Source: Butyricicoccus pullicaecorum (GTDB lineage: Bacteria > Bacillota > Clostridia > Oscillospirales > Butyricicoccaceae). From it: a stretch of 17,534 nucleotides of DNA. Of the stretch, positions 1 to 5,855 are shown one piece after another (position 1 is the stretch's first letter; each line of letters begins with the position of its first letter). The position numbers and the translations under genes were made by a program. Location of the stretch: NCBI GenBank assembly GCA_018366035.1, contig JAGZIW010000021.1:1-17534 (forward strand), in the 5' to 3' direction. Below the pieces are notes generated by a model. It was not told the origin of the DNA. It searched no databases and worked only from the letters and a program-made list of their open reading frames with translations.

Positions 1-1
1 A

Positions 2-607
2 AGCAATACGGGAGATTGTACGGCACACTTCATCAGAGAAGAAGTCCTGCGGAAAATCGTTCTCAATCGGATATTTGCCGTAACTGCCATGTTCTATGAT
101 GACATCACTGCTTTTATGGAACTGATACAGAAACAACGGTTTGATGAAGCAGAAAAGGACATGAAACGCAAACGGCGTGAGGTCGGACAGGCAAAGAAGC
201 GGATTGCAGAACTTGACCGGATTTTCAAGCGGATTTATGAGGACGACATCAACGGCACAATCAGCCATGAGCGGTTTTTGAAGCTGTCCGCAGAATACGA
301 AGCAGAGCAGAAAGAACTTACAGAAAAGGTAAAGGCAGAACAACAGGAAGTCGATACCTACGAACAGAATAAAAGCGATTTTGACAGCTTTGCCGCCATT
401 ATCCGCAAATATGTGGGAATAACCGAATTAACGACCACTATCGTTAATGAATTTATTAAAAAAATCGTTGTCCATGCGCCGGAGAAGATAGACGGTAAGC
501 GTTTTCAGAAAGTAGATATTGTCTTTAACTTTGTGGGGGAAATCCATTTGCCGACTGACCCGCAGACGGAACCGAAAGAAGCTAATAAACAGGAAAAGAC
601 GGCATAG
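2..607 (+). CDS. Large serine recombinase, C-terminal part (5' end outside window)
   Basis: The frame is open from base 2 and ends at TAG 605-607, so about 201 C-terminal residues are visible; the resolvase catalytic domain lies before the window. Visible parts are a recombinase-domain end (Cys followed by HFIREEVL), a Lys/Glu-rich coiled-coil insert around residues 60-120, and a C-terminal block with EFIKKIVVHAPEK and FVGEI. That last block matches the DUF4368-type tail of Tn4451/TnpX-like and other integrative-element serine recombinases. Such enzymes excise and integrate the element through short att sites and usually sit at its very end, with the boundary soon after the stop codon. Here a prophage gene follows within 150 bp, so this is probably the right end of a separate element. 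The subfamily is inferred from recalled motifs. Confidence 0.85.
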   Translation, partial: SNTGDCTAHFIREEVLRKIVLNRIFAVTAMFYDDITAFMELIQKQRFDEAEKDMKRKRREVGQAKKRIAELDRIFKRIYEDDINGTISHERFLKLSAEYEAEQKELTEKVKAEQQEVDTYEQNKSDFDSFAAIIRKYVGITELTTTIVNEFIKKIVVHAPEKIDGKRFQKVDIVFNFVGEIHLPTDPQTEPKEANKQEKTA

Positions 608-624
608 CCCTTGAACGGGGCTAT
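604..624 (+). other. Stem-loop over recombinase stop codon
   Basis: ATAGCCC (604-610) and GGGCTAT (618-624) form a perfect 7-bp stem with a 7-base loop, overlapping the recombinase TAG stop. There is no clear T-tract directly after it, so it is a weak terminator candidate or a structure belonging to the element's end. The following 100 bases (625-725) are AT-rich and I see no gene in them. The element/prophage boundary should lie here. Confidence 0.5.
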
Positions 625-753
625 ACCGCCAAATTGAAAAATATACTTCCTTATAACCTGAAACCCTTTCTTTTTTCGGGCTTGTAATACAGTATATCTT
701 ATGAACTACAAGAGAGAATTCGAGCGCGGGCACTTTACGAGGAGGGTGAGAGC

Positions 754-945
754 GTGTATAATCAAGACAAGAGAATACGAACGGACGAAGCTGGACAGCG
801 TTGGATTTGCTGCCCAAAGTGCGGCAAGAAGTTTATGCCAGTCAGAGCTGGCACAAGGCTGATTGAGTTCCCGCTGCTGTGTCGTCTGTGTAAACAAGAG
901 TCCGTCATCGACTACGATGGCGTGCGCCTGAGCCTGAGAGCCTGA
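754..945 (+). CDS. Cysteine-rich KTR-type small zinc-ribbon protein
   Basis: This 63-residue protein starts at GTG 754, seven bases after a strong GAGGAGGG ribosome binding site (739-746). It carries CCPKCGKK near residues 20-27 and CRLCKQES near residues 45-52, two Cys pairs expected to bind one zinc. The spacing and the FPLLC segment resemble the Cys-rich KTR family of small mobile-element proteins whose function is unknown. The same frame is open upstream to base 688 and would encode plausible residues, so a longer gene could have been cut by insertion of the neighbouring element; the strong binding site still favours GTG 754. Its stop codon lies within the 5' arm of the following terminator. 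Confidence 0.7.
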   Translation: MYNQDKRIRTDEAGQRWICCPKCGKKFMPVRAGTRLIEFPLLCRLCKQESVIDYDGVRLSLRA

Positions 946-1004
946 GCCGACTAACGAGAAATACACATGAAGTGTATCTATCGTTGGTTGGCTCTTTTTA
1001 TTTG
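944..1004 (+). terminator. Long hairpin terminator after KTR gene
   Basis: The 14-base arm 944-957 pairs with 981-994; all 14 pairs form, two of them G-U. A second inner stem ATACAC/GTGTAT (961-966 with 972-977) sits in the loop. TTTTTATTT follows at 995-1003. This is a strong intrinsic terminator. It separates the KTR gene from the phage packaging genes, so those probably depend on read-through, antitermination or another promoter. Confidence 0.85.
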
Positions 1005-1024
1005 CCTGCAAGGAGGTGAGCCGA

Positions 1025-1243
1025 TTGGCGGAGTGGAAAAGCTTGGAAGTTCTGGTCTGCGAGTATATCGAGGGACAACGCCGCTTAGACAAGGCGATTG
1101 CACGAAACAGGGCGAAAGCCAGCATGGAACCGAATCGGCGAAAGCGGCTCGACCTCGACCGCCAGTGTGAAGATTTGCGCACCATGCGCGGGGAGCTTGC
1201 GTACAGCATCGTGCTGATGCAGAGGTATCTCAATGGCAAGTAA
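1025..1243 (+). CDS. Small hypothetical phage protein
   Basis: The protein is 72 residues with start TTG 1025, eight bases after AAGGAGG (1010-1016). An in-frame GTG at 1016 overlaps that binding site and is unlikely to be used. It is charged, helical and rich in Arg/Lys (ARNRAKASMEPNRRKRLDLD), with no Cys motif or membrane segment after the start. I do not recognise the family. Its last 11 bases overlap the HNH gene start (1233), which implies translational coupling. Position before an HNH nuclease and small terminase suggests an early packaging-module protein, but no function can be assigned. Confidence 0.6.
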   Translation: MAEWKSLEVLVCEYIEGQRRLDKAIARNRAKASMEPNRRKRLDLDRQCEDLRTMRGELAYSIVLMQRYLNGK

Positions 1244-1595
1244 ACCCCTCAAGCCTTGTGCAAAGGCTGGCTGTCCGAACCTGACACGAGAGCGATACTG
1301 CGCCGTGCATACTGCTGCGGCAAAGCTGCGGAAAGCAAGCGTAGACTGGCACAGCTGGTATGCACTTCCCGTCTGGAAGCATGATTTGCGGGTCAATCAG
1401 CTTTTGCAGGAGCCGTTCTGCCGTGCATGTGCCGCCAAGGGAGAACGCACGAAAGCGACTGAAGTCGATCATGTGATACCGCATCGTGGGTGTTGGTCAC
1501 GATTCATCGACCGGCACAACCTGCAAAGCCTGTGCCATACCTGTCACAGCCGAAAAACCATGCAGGAACTGCAAAAATCTTTGCGAGAGATGTAG
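1233..1595 (+). CDS. Phage HNH endonuclease
   Basis: The 120-residue protein has an N-terminal Cys cluster (C9, C14, C23, H26), a CRAC pair at 63-66, the HNH core EVDHVIPHRG (77-86), then N96 and CHTCHSRKT (101-109). The Asp-His, Asn and His residues of the beta-beta-alpha-metal fold and the CxxC zinc pairs are all present. In HK97-like phages an HNH protein encoded beside the terminase assists cleavage at cos during packaging; the neighbouring small terminase gene fits that role. The start is ATG 1233, overlapping the previous gene by 11 bases. It appears full length and intact, although the phage itself is dead. Confidence 0.88.
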   Translation: MASKPLKPCAKAGCPNLTRERYCAVHTAAAKLRKASVDWHSWYALPVWKHDLRVNQLLQEPFCRACAAKGERTKATEVDHVIPHRGCWSRFIDRHNLQSLCHTCHSRKTMQELQKSLREM

Positions 1596-1775
1596 GTCGA
1601 GGCTACGTCACATGTGCGGCACGTGCGTGCGCCTGCGTGTGCCTGTGCGCTGGCGCAGTCCAAAGCACACCCCCCACCCTGAAAAACTTTCCAAATTCGG
1701 GGTGGCAAATACCGCGTGGCCCTCTTCCGTGTGAAAAAGTCCCCCATCGGACAAAAAACAAGGAGTGAATGAACA
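1596..1775. other. Intergenic region between HNH and small terminase, possible cos region
   Basis: No gene is apparent in these 180 bases. In HK97-like phages cos commonly lies near the HNH and small terminase genes, so this is the likely place for it. It holds a GC-rich alternating purine-pyrimidine stretch (about 1611-1656), a run of six C (1670-1675), and an inverted repeat CCACCC (1674-1679) with GGGTGG (1700-1705). The cos assignment is inference from position and base composition; no cut site can be proven from sequence alone. Confidence 0.35.
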
Positions 1776-2267
1776 ATGCCAACCCCTGTCAGTACGCTGG
1801 ATAACATGACAAAGCACTTGACAAACGAGGAAAAAGCGGCACGTCTTGCAGCAGAACAGGCGCTAAAGCGGGAAACCGTCAACCTGCAAAAGCCGAAATT
1901 CGTCAGTGGTGCCGCTGCCAAGCTATGGGAACAGACCATTGACCGCATGACCGGCATTGAACTGCTGGACGACTTAGACAGCGAGGTACTTGGTTTGTAT
2001 TGTGACCAAGTGGCGCGGCGCAATGAGCAGGAGAAACTGCGGCGCAAGCTGATGCGCACGATTGCAAAGTGCCATGAGGACAATGCAGAACAGCTGCTAT
2101 CCTTGCTGGATCAGGCAGATAAGCTGGCGCGTTCTGTGGCAGCACTGGAGCGTCAGATTCTGCAATACGCGGACAAGCTGGGGCTGACCCCGTCCGGTCG
2201 ATTCCACATTGCCCGAAAGCGTGCGGAGATGTCTCTGTCAGACCCTGATGAGGATTTGTTTGGATAG
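1776..2267 (+). CDS. Phage terminase small subunit, P27 type
   Basis: This 163-residue protein binds phage DNA and directs the large terminase to the packaging site. The start ATG 1776 follows AAGGAG (1760-1765). The N-terminal half is acidic/basic helical, with the P27-type segment GAAAKLWEQTIDRM (about 46-59) and LLDDLDSEVLGLYC (about 63-76). The C-terminal block has YADKLGLTPSGRF, the typical closing motif of P27 small terminases, followed by an acidic tail. Gene order HNH - small terminase - large terminase supports the call. It looks complete, in contrast to the large terminase downstream. Confidence 0.88.
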   Translation: MPTPVSTLDNMTKHLTNEEKAARLAAEQALKRETVNLQKPKFVSGAAAKLWEQTIDRMTGIELLDDLDSEVLGLYCDQVARRNEQEKLRRKLMRTIAKCHEDNAEQLLSLLDQADKLARSVAALERQILQYADKLGLTPSGRFHIARKRAEMSLSDPDEDLFG

Positions 2268-2469
2268 TATTTGTACAAGAATCTGCCCATTCTGCAACCA
2301 GTTTGCCGTCTGTGAAGTGCTATTGCGGCGGATTGAAAGAATCCACGAGTGCCCGCATACGCGATTGAAACATATTGTGTCCAAATTGGACACACAAAAG
2401 ACAGGAGGAAACGTCCATGAAAATACATTTTGTCGCGGAAGAACTGCCAGCGACCTGCAAGGCTTGTGA
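2260..2469 (+). CDS. Possible small Cys-rich phage protein
   Basis: A 69-residue frame begins at TTG 2260, five bases after AGGA (2251-2254), overlapping the end of the small terminase gene. The first 30 residues have CTRICPFCNQFAVC, a tight Cys cluster able to bind zinc, and ECPH follows. After about residue 40 the sequence loses character, and the frame runs 53 bases into the next, better supported gene. The palindrome at 2377-2393 lies inside it. It may be a real small zinc protein with a slipped 3' end, or chance. Phages often place such tiny proteins between the two terminase genes. Confidence 0.35.
   Translation: MDSICTRICPFCNQFAVCEVLLRRIERIHECPHTRLKHIVSKLDTQKTGGNVHENTFCRGRTASDLQGL
2376..2394. 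promoter_or_regulatory. 17-19 bp palindrome, copy 1
   Basis: GTGTCCAAATTGGACAC (2377-2393) is palindromic around one central base, extending to 19 bp with the flanking T and A. It lies about 10 bases before an AGGAGG ribosome binding site. As DNA it could be a dimeric repressor operator; as RNA it would fold into a 7-bp stem with a 3-base loop just upstream of that site. The reverse complement of this exact 17-mer occurs at 5819-5835. Confidence 0.6.
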
Positions 2470-2599
2470 TATGCCTGACCCATACGGACTGCGCTGCACC
2501 CTGACCGGACAGCCTGCCAGCGGTCAGACACGTCCGGCACATTGTCCTTTGGAGCGCCTTTCAGATTTGCCGCTTGCCCAAAAGCAGGAGCAGCCGTGA
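2417..2599 (+). CDS. Small Cys-containing phage protein between terminase genes
   Basis: The protein is 60 residues, starting at ATG 2417 eight bases after AGGAGG (2403-2408). It carries TCKACD, LRCTLTG and HCPL, so Cys pairs in a zinc-ribbon-like layout, like small proteins often found in Firmicute phages before the large terminase. Its TGA (2597-2599) overlaps the GTG start of the large terminase by three bases, indicating translational coupling. An in-frame ATG upstream at 2375 has no ribosome binding site and was not chosen. The function is unknown. Confidence 0.65.
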   Translation: MKIHFVAEELPATCKACDMPDPYGLRCTLTGQPASGQTRPAHCPLERLSDLPLAQKQEQP

Positions 2600-3753
2600 G
2601 AAAGTCAAGCGGATTGCATCATGCCTGTGCGGTCTATGCCAAAAGGGTTGTATCCGGCAATCTGCGGCAGTATTGCTGCAAGTGGGAAATTTTGGCGTGC
2701 CAGCGGCATTTGGACGACTTAAAGCGGCAAGGTACGGACGATTTCCCTTGGATATTCGATACCACCCGCGCTGACCGTATCATTCGCTGGTTCCGTCAGT
2801 GTATTCAGGTACGCGGACCACTCGCCGGACAGCCAATCGAACTGCTCGACTGGCAGGTGTTTGACCTATACAGCGTGTATGGCTGGGTACATCAGGAGAC
2901 AGGCGCACGGCGATTTGGACGCACATACAACAAACGCGCACGCGGCAATGTCAAAAGCACCGAGAAATCCGGACAATGTTTATACCACATGTGTGCCGAT
3001 GTCATCTATCCCCCATACCAGCCGGAACTTGCACAGTTTGAAACAGAGCCGGAGGTGGAGTGCGCAGCTGTAGACCGTGAACAGGCAAAGCGTGTCTATG
3101 GCGATGCGAAAAAGATTGCGGCAAGGTCTGCACAGATTGCCCGCCGCATGGTACTCAAAAAGACCACTGCCTATCACAGGGAGCGCGGCGGACTGCTGCG
3201 TCCGCTGTCCAAAGATACCAAGAATAAGGATTCTGGCGCACCCAGTTACTTCGTGGTGGACGAATATCATGCACATGAAGGCTCAGAAATTTATGACTTG
3301 AGGTTCAACTCGTTCGGCAAGCGCTTACAGCCGCTGCTTGACGTTATCACCACCGCCGGTGATGATGCGGAGCACAAACCATGTTACAAAGAAGAACTGT
3401 ACTGCAAGCGTGTCTTGCAAGACCCCGAACTGTTAGACAAAGAACAGCGCTATTTCATCATGATTCGGGAAATTGACGATGGTGATAACCCGCATGATAA
3501 AAGCTGCTGGGTCAAGGCAAACCCTATTTTGCGTACATACAGTCCCCTCGCACTGTGGTGCATGAGCAATGCCATTGAAGTGACCAACAATTTTGGAGAT
3601 ATCAAGCTGTCCAAGCGGCACAAAGATGATACCGAACGAATTGACCCACTGGCGGCAACGCTCAATGCGCTGGCGCGGCTGCTTGTGCGCATTGATCAGC
3701 CGAAAAAGCGCACGCTCAGTGAAAAAATTGAATCCGGCGATTTTGGTATGTAG
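2596..3753 (+). pseudogene. Phage terminase large subunit with internal deletion
   Basis: The frame is continuous for 385 residues from GTG 2596 (AGGAG at 2586-2590), but the family is usually about 550-600. The N-terminal packaging ATPase is recognisable: a P-loop-like ARGNVKST (K120) and Walker B YFVVDE (D222, E223) followed by YHAHEG. After KANPILRTYS (about residue 316, base 3541) the sequence jumps to a C-terminal signature, CMSNAIEV then RIDPLAATLNALARL. The stretch that normally lies between holds the end of the ATPase and the RNase H-like nuclease with its Asp residues; roughly 180 residues appear lost without a frameshift. The product could bind nucleotide but should not cut DNA. The deletion is inferred from remembered family layout. 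Confidence 0.85.
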
Positions 3754-3765
3754 GGAGAGGAGAAT

Positions 3766-3939
3766 ATGCGAAAGTTTTTGGGAATTGCTGCCGATGGCTG
3801 TGTCCTTGCAGGCGGCTGGTTTTTACAGCATGCTGCATTCTTGGTCGCGCCGGCACTGGGCTATGCGGTATGGGCGCTGCTTCTATGGCTGGCTGCCGGC
3901 ATGGTTCTGTATTTGCTGAAAGGCGGTGATGTGGATTGA
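3766..3939 (+). CDS. Tiny phage membrane protein
   Basis: This 57-residue protein starts at ATG 3766 behind GGGAGAGGAGA (3753-3763). It has two hydrophobic segments, around residues 10-30 (VLAGGWFLQHAAFLVAPAL) and 32-50 (YAVWALLLWLAAGMVLYLL), and ends GGDVD. Two-helix proteins of this size commonly sit between the large terminase and portal genes in Firmicute siphophages; their role is unknown. The stop overlaps the start of the portal fragment (TTG 3936), so the three genes were translationally linked. Confidence 0.65.
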   Translation: MRKFLGIAADGCVLAGGWFLQHAAFLVAPALGYAVWALLLWLAAGMVLYLLKGGDVD

Positions 3940-4187
3940 TTGTAGATAGACTGGTTCGCAGAGTGCATAACGCCAGCGAATCCATACATTTGACGTTAGA
4001 TGACCCCACAGGCTGGGATATCAAGCATGCCGGTGTCAGCACAAGTCCGGAACATGCGCTCAAGCTAAGTGCAGTCTTTCGCGCCGTGGACGGAATCTCC
4101 AATTCGATTGCAAAGCTGCCGCTCTACATCATGGACGAAACCACAGGGTGGGTCATCTATCTCTGTCACATGGTCTGCCGCCAGTGA
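3936..4187 (+). pseudogene. Phage portal protein, 5' fragment only
   Basis: The frame starts at TTG 3936, overlapping the previous stop. About 70 residues match the N-terminus of an HK97-type portal, ending SAVFRAVDGISNSIAKLPLY and IMDETTG. At about 4147 the portal sequence ends, and the frame runs a further 12 foreign codons to TGA 4185-4187. A complete portal is roughly 400 residues, so over 80% is missing. What follows in another frame is a tail-fibre fragment, so a large deletion removed the rest of the portal with the head and tail genes. The product cannot form a portal ring. Confidence 0.8.
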
Positions 4188-4992
4188 TCCAAACGGAAAC
4201 TTGGAGGGCTACCGGCTGGAACGCCAATGGGACGGTAAGGGCAGCTGGACACAGATTTATCAAGGCTCGAATTTGTCTTATGCGGAAACGATCCCGAAAG
4301 GGACATATCAGAGTGTCGCTTACCGTGTGCGAGCGTATGACAGCTTCGGTGAGACATCGGGCTACACTACAAGCCCTGTCCGCACCATTGACAATAATTT
4401 AGCACCAGTTATCCAGTGCGATTTGTCCGGTAATCTAGGCGATAAGTCAGAGGGATTTGTAGTTCCATACACAGTCACCGATGCGGAGAATCATGCTGTT
4501 ACAGTCACAGAACGAGTAGGAAATTTAGTGAAACGGACATATTCTGTAACGCTTGGTCAATCAAATTCGTTTCAGATTACCGGAGACTATTTCCAGAAAA
4601 TTTTGAATGGAGAACAAGCTGCTGAGATTATTGCCACAGACACCGAGGGCAAGTCCAGTACACTCAGCCTGACGTTTACCAAAAAGGTGCACCGTGCATC
4701 TATCATGCTTTCTGAGCCGCTGACAGTAGAGAATCCTATCACGGTCTGTGTGATTAAGGTGGTTGGCAACATTCCAGAAGATGCGGAATTTAAGGTTGAA
4801 GTGGCAAACAATTTAGGAGATGAGTCCCCTGCATGGGAGGACGCCACGGACGCTGCAAAGCGAGGCATCAACCATGTTTTCAAGAACAAAACACAGGTGA
4901 ACGGCTGGAAATTCGGGTTTCGTGTCACGGCAGAACGTGGTGCATCAGACACCGCAGGATATATTACGTCAATTCAAGGAGGGTTTCAGTAA
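4147..4992 (+). pseudogene. Phage distal tail/fibre protein, 3' fragment with Fn3 domain
   Basis: From the deletion junction the frame encodes about 281 residues with no ribosome binding site of its own. It begins inside a fibronectin type III domain (SSISVTWSAASDPNGN, then YRLERQWDG, AYRVRAYDSFG). Two further beta-rich segments follow, including VVPYTVTDAENHAVTVTE and a C-terminal sandwich ending GYITSIQGGFQ. This layout suits a long siphophage tail or fibre protein that contacts the host surface. The true 5' end is absent; in-frame ATG codons upstream (for example 4069) lie in portal DNA. The TAA overlaps the ATG of the next small gene by one base, the usual tight phage packing. Confidence 0.75.
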
Positions 4993-5141
4993 TGGCAGTT
5001 GTTTTTCACTCTACCGAGGGAGAGCTCCTCCCGACACGCGAAGAACTGAAAAAGGAAAATGAGGAATTGAAAAAACAAGTTCTCGACGCACAGCTTGCGC
5101 TGGTTGAATTGTACGAAATGATTCTTCCAGCAACACAATGA
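4992..5141 (+). CDS. Small coiled-coil phage protein
   Basis: The protein is 49 residues. The start ATG 4992 overlaps the preceding stop by one base, and the binding site is AGGAGGG (4977-4983). The middle, REELKKENEELKKQVLDAQ, has clear heptad spacing for a coiled coil, followed by LALVELYEMIL. Small proteins of this form follow fibre genes in many Clostridia phages and are often annotated as hypothetical. It could pack on the fibre or act near the holin; neither can be shown. Confidence 0.6.
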   Translation: MAVVFHSTEGELLPTREELKKENEELKKQVLDAQLALVELYEMILPATQ

Positions 5142-5227
5142 ATCTCATGAAAGTATCAATTCTTTTCAGAATGGCATTGTTAGATGCTATCTTACGAATG
5201 TTTTTTAATAGAAAGGAAATAGAAACG

Positions 5228-5365
5228 ATGGACGTAATTTATGCAACTTTGATTCAGGAAGGCTACAAGACAATCAATGATGTAAAGCCAGAGTCTATGC
5301 GTGAGAAAGTACGCAAAATTCTAATTACTCTGGGTTTACCTGAGCTGGCGAATCCTACGGAGTAA
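5228..5365 (+). CDS. Small CD1375-like phage protein
   Basis: A 45-residue protein starts at ATG 5228, ten bases after AAAGGA (5212-5217). Its sequence, IYATLIQEGYKTINDV then REKVRKILITLGL, follows the pattern of small CD1375-type proteins encoded between tail-fibre and lysis genes in Clostridia prophages. The frame is open to an ATG at 5138 that overlaps the previous stop; that form would add 30 hydrophobic/basic residues, but it lacks the typical family start and I prefer 5228. The function is unknown. Confidence 0.55.
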   Translation: MDVIYATLIQEGYKTINDVKPESMREKVRKILITLGLPELANPTE

Positions 5366-5375
5366 GGTGATTTGT

Positions 5376-5813
5376 ATGGTATTACATCTAACACAAACAA
5401 AAGCCGCCCTGATGGGCGGCGCGGCAGTCATTGGCGCATGGATTAGTGAACTGTTCGGCGGCTGGGATACGGCAATTGTCACGCTCATGCTGTTTATGGC
5501 GCTCGATTACATATCCGGACTCGTTGTTGCAGGGGTATTTCACCGGAGCGACAAGACACAGTCCGGCAAGCTGGACAGCACTGCATGCTGGCAGGGACTG
5601 CTCAAAAAAGGAATGACGCTTGTTGTGGTGCTGGTGGCTACGCAGCTGGATAACGTGCTGGGTACGTCCTTTGTGCGTGAGGCGGCTGTCATTGCATATA
5701 TTGTGAACGAGACCATCAGCATTATTGAGAATGCTGGCAGAATGGGGCTTCCAATCCCTGATACAATTATGAAAGCGGTAGAACAGCTGCAAGGCAAGAC
5801 AACGCAAAAATAA
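5376..5813 (+). CDS. Phage holin (toxin secretion/phage lysis holin family)
   Basis: The holin makes membrane lesions that release the endolysin at the end of infection. The protein is 145 residues from ATG 5376, which follows AAGGTGA (5364-5370); an in-frame GTG at 5367 overlaps that site. Hydrophobic segments lie near residues 10-28, 33-55, 77-95 and 100-118. The motifs ALDYISGLV and NETISIIENAGRMGLPIP are characteristic of this holin family, and the C-terminus is polar. It sits 43 bases before the endolysin gene. The gene appears complete. Confidence 0.9.
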   Translation: MVLHLTQTKAALMGGAAVIGAWISELFGGWDTAIVTLMLFMALDYISGLVVAGVFHRSDKTQSGKLDSTACWQGLLKKGMTLVVVLVATQLDNVLGTSFVREAAVIAYIVNETISIIENAGRMGLPIPDTIMKAVEQLQGKTTQK

Positions 5814-5818
5814 AAAAC

Positions 5819-5835
5819 GTGTCCAATTTGGACAC
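5819..5835. promoter_or_regulatory. 17-bp palindrome, copy 2 (inverted relative to copy 1)
   Basis: GTGTCCAATTTGGACAC is palindromic around T5827 and is the exact reverse complement of the site at 2377-2393. It lies in the short holin-endolysin gap, six bases before the AAGGAG ribosome binding site (5841-5846) of the endolysin gene. There is no T-tract, so it is not a normal terminator. Confidence 0.6.
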
Positions 5836-5855
5836 AGGGGAAGGAGTAACATTAC

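Noticed and set aside
1544..2083. 179-codon - strand frame over the small terminase and the preceding gap
   Set aside because: It is opposite the small terminase, and its Ser/Arg-rich composition is typical of an antisense shadow.
2941..2962. Broken Walker A motif in the large terminase
   Set aside because: ARGNVKST lacks a classical GKS/T, but Lys and Ser are kept and some phage terminases have similar variant P-loops; I cannot call it a loss-of-function change.
5819..5835. Intrinsic terminator between holin and endolysin
   Set aside because: The stem is only 7-8 bp and GGGGAAGGAG, not a T-tract, follows on the + strand.
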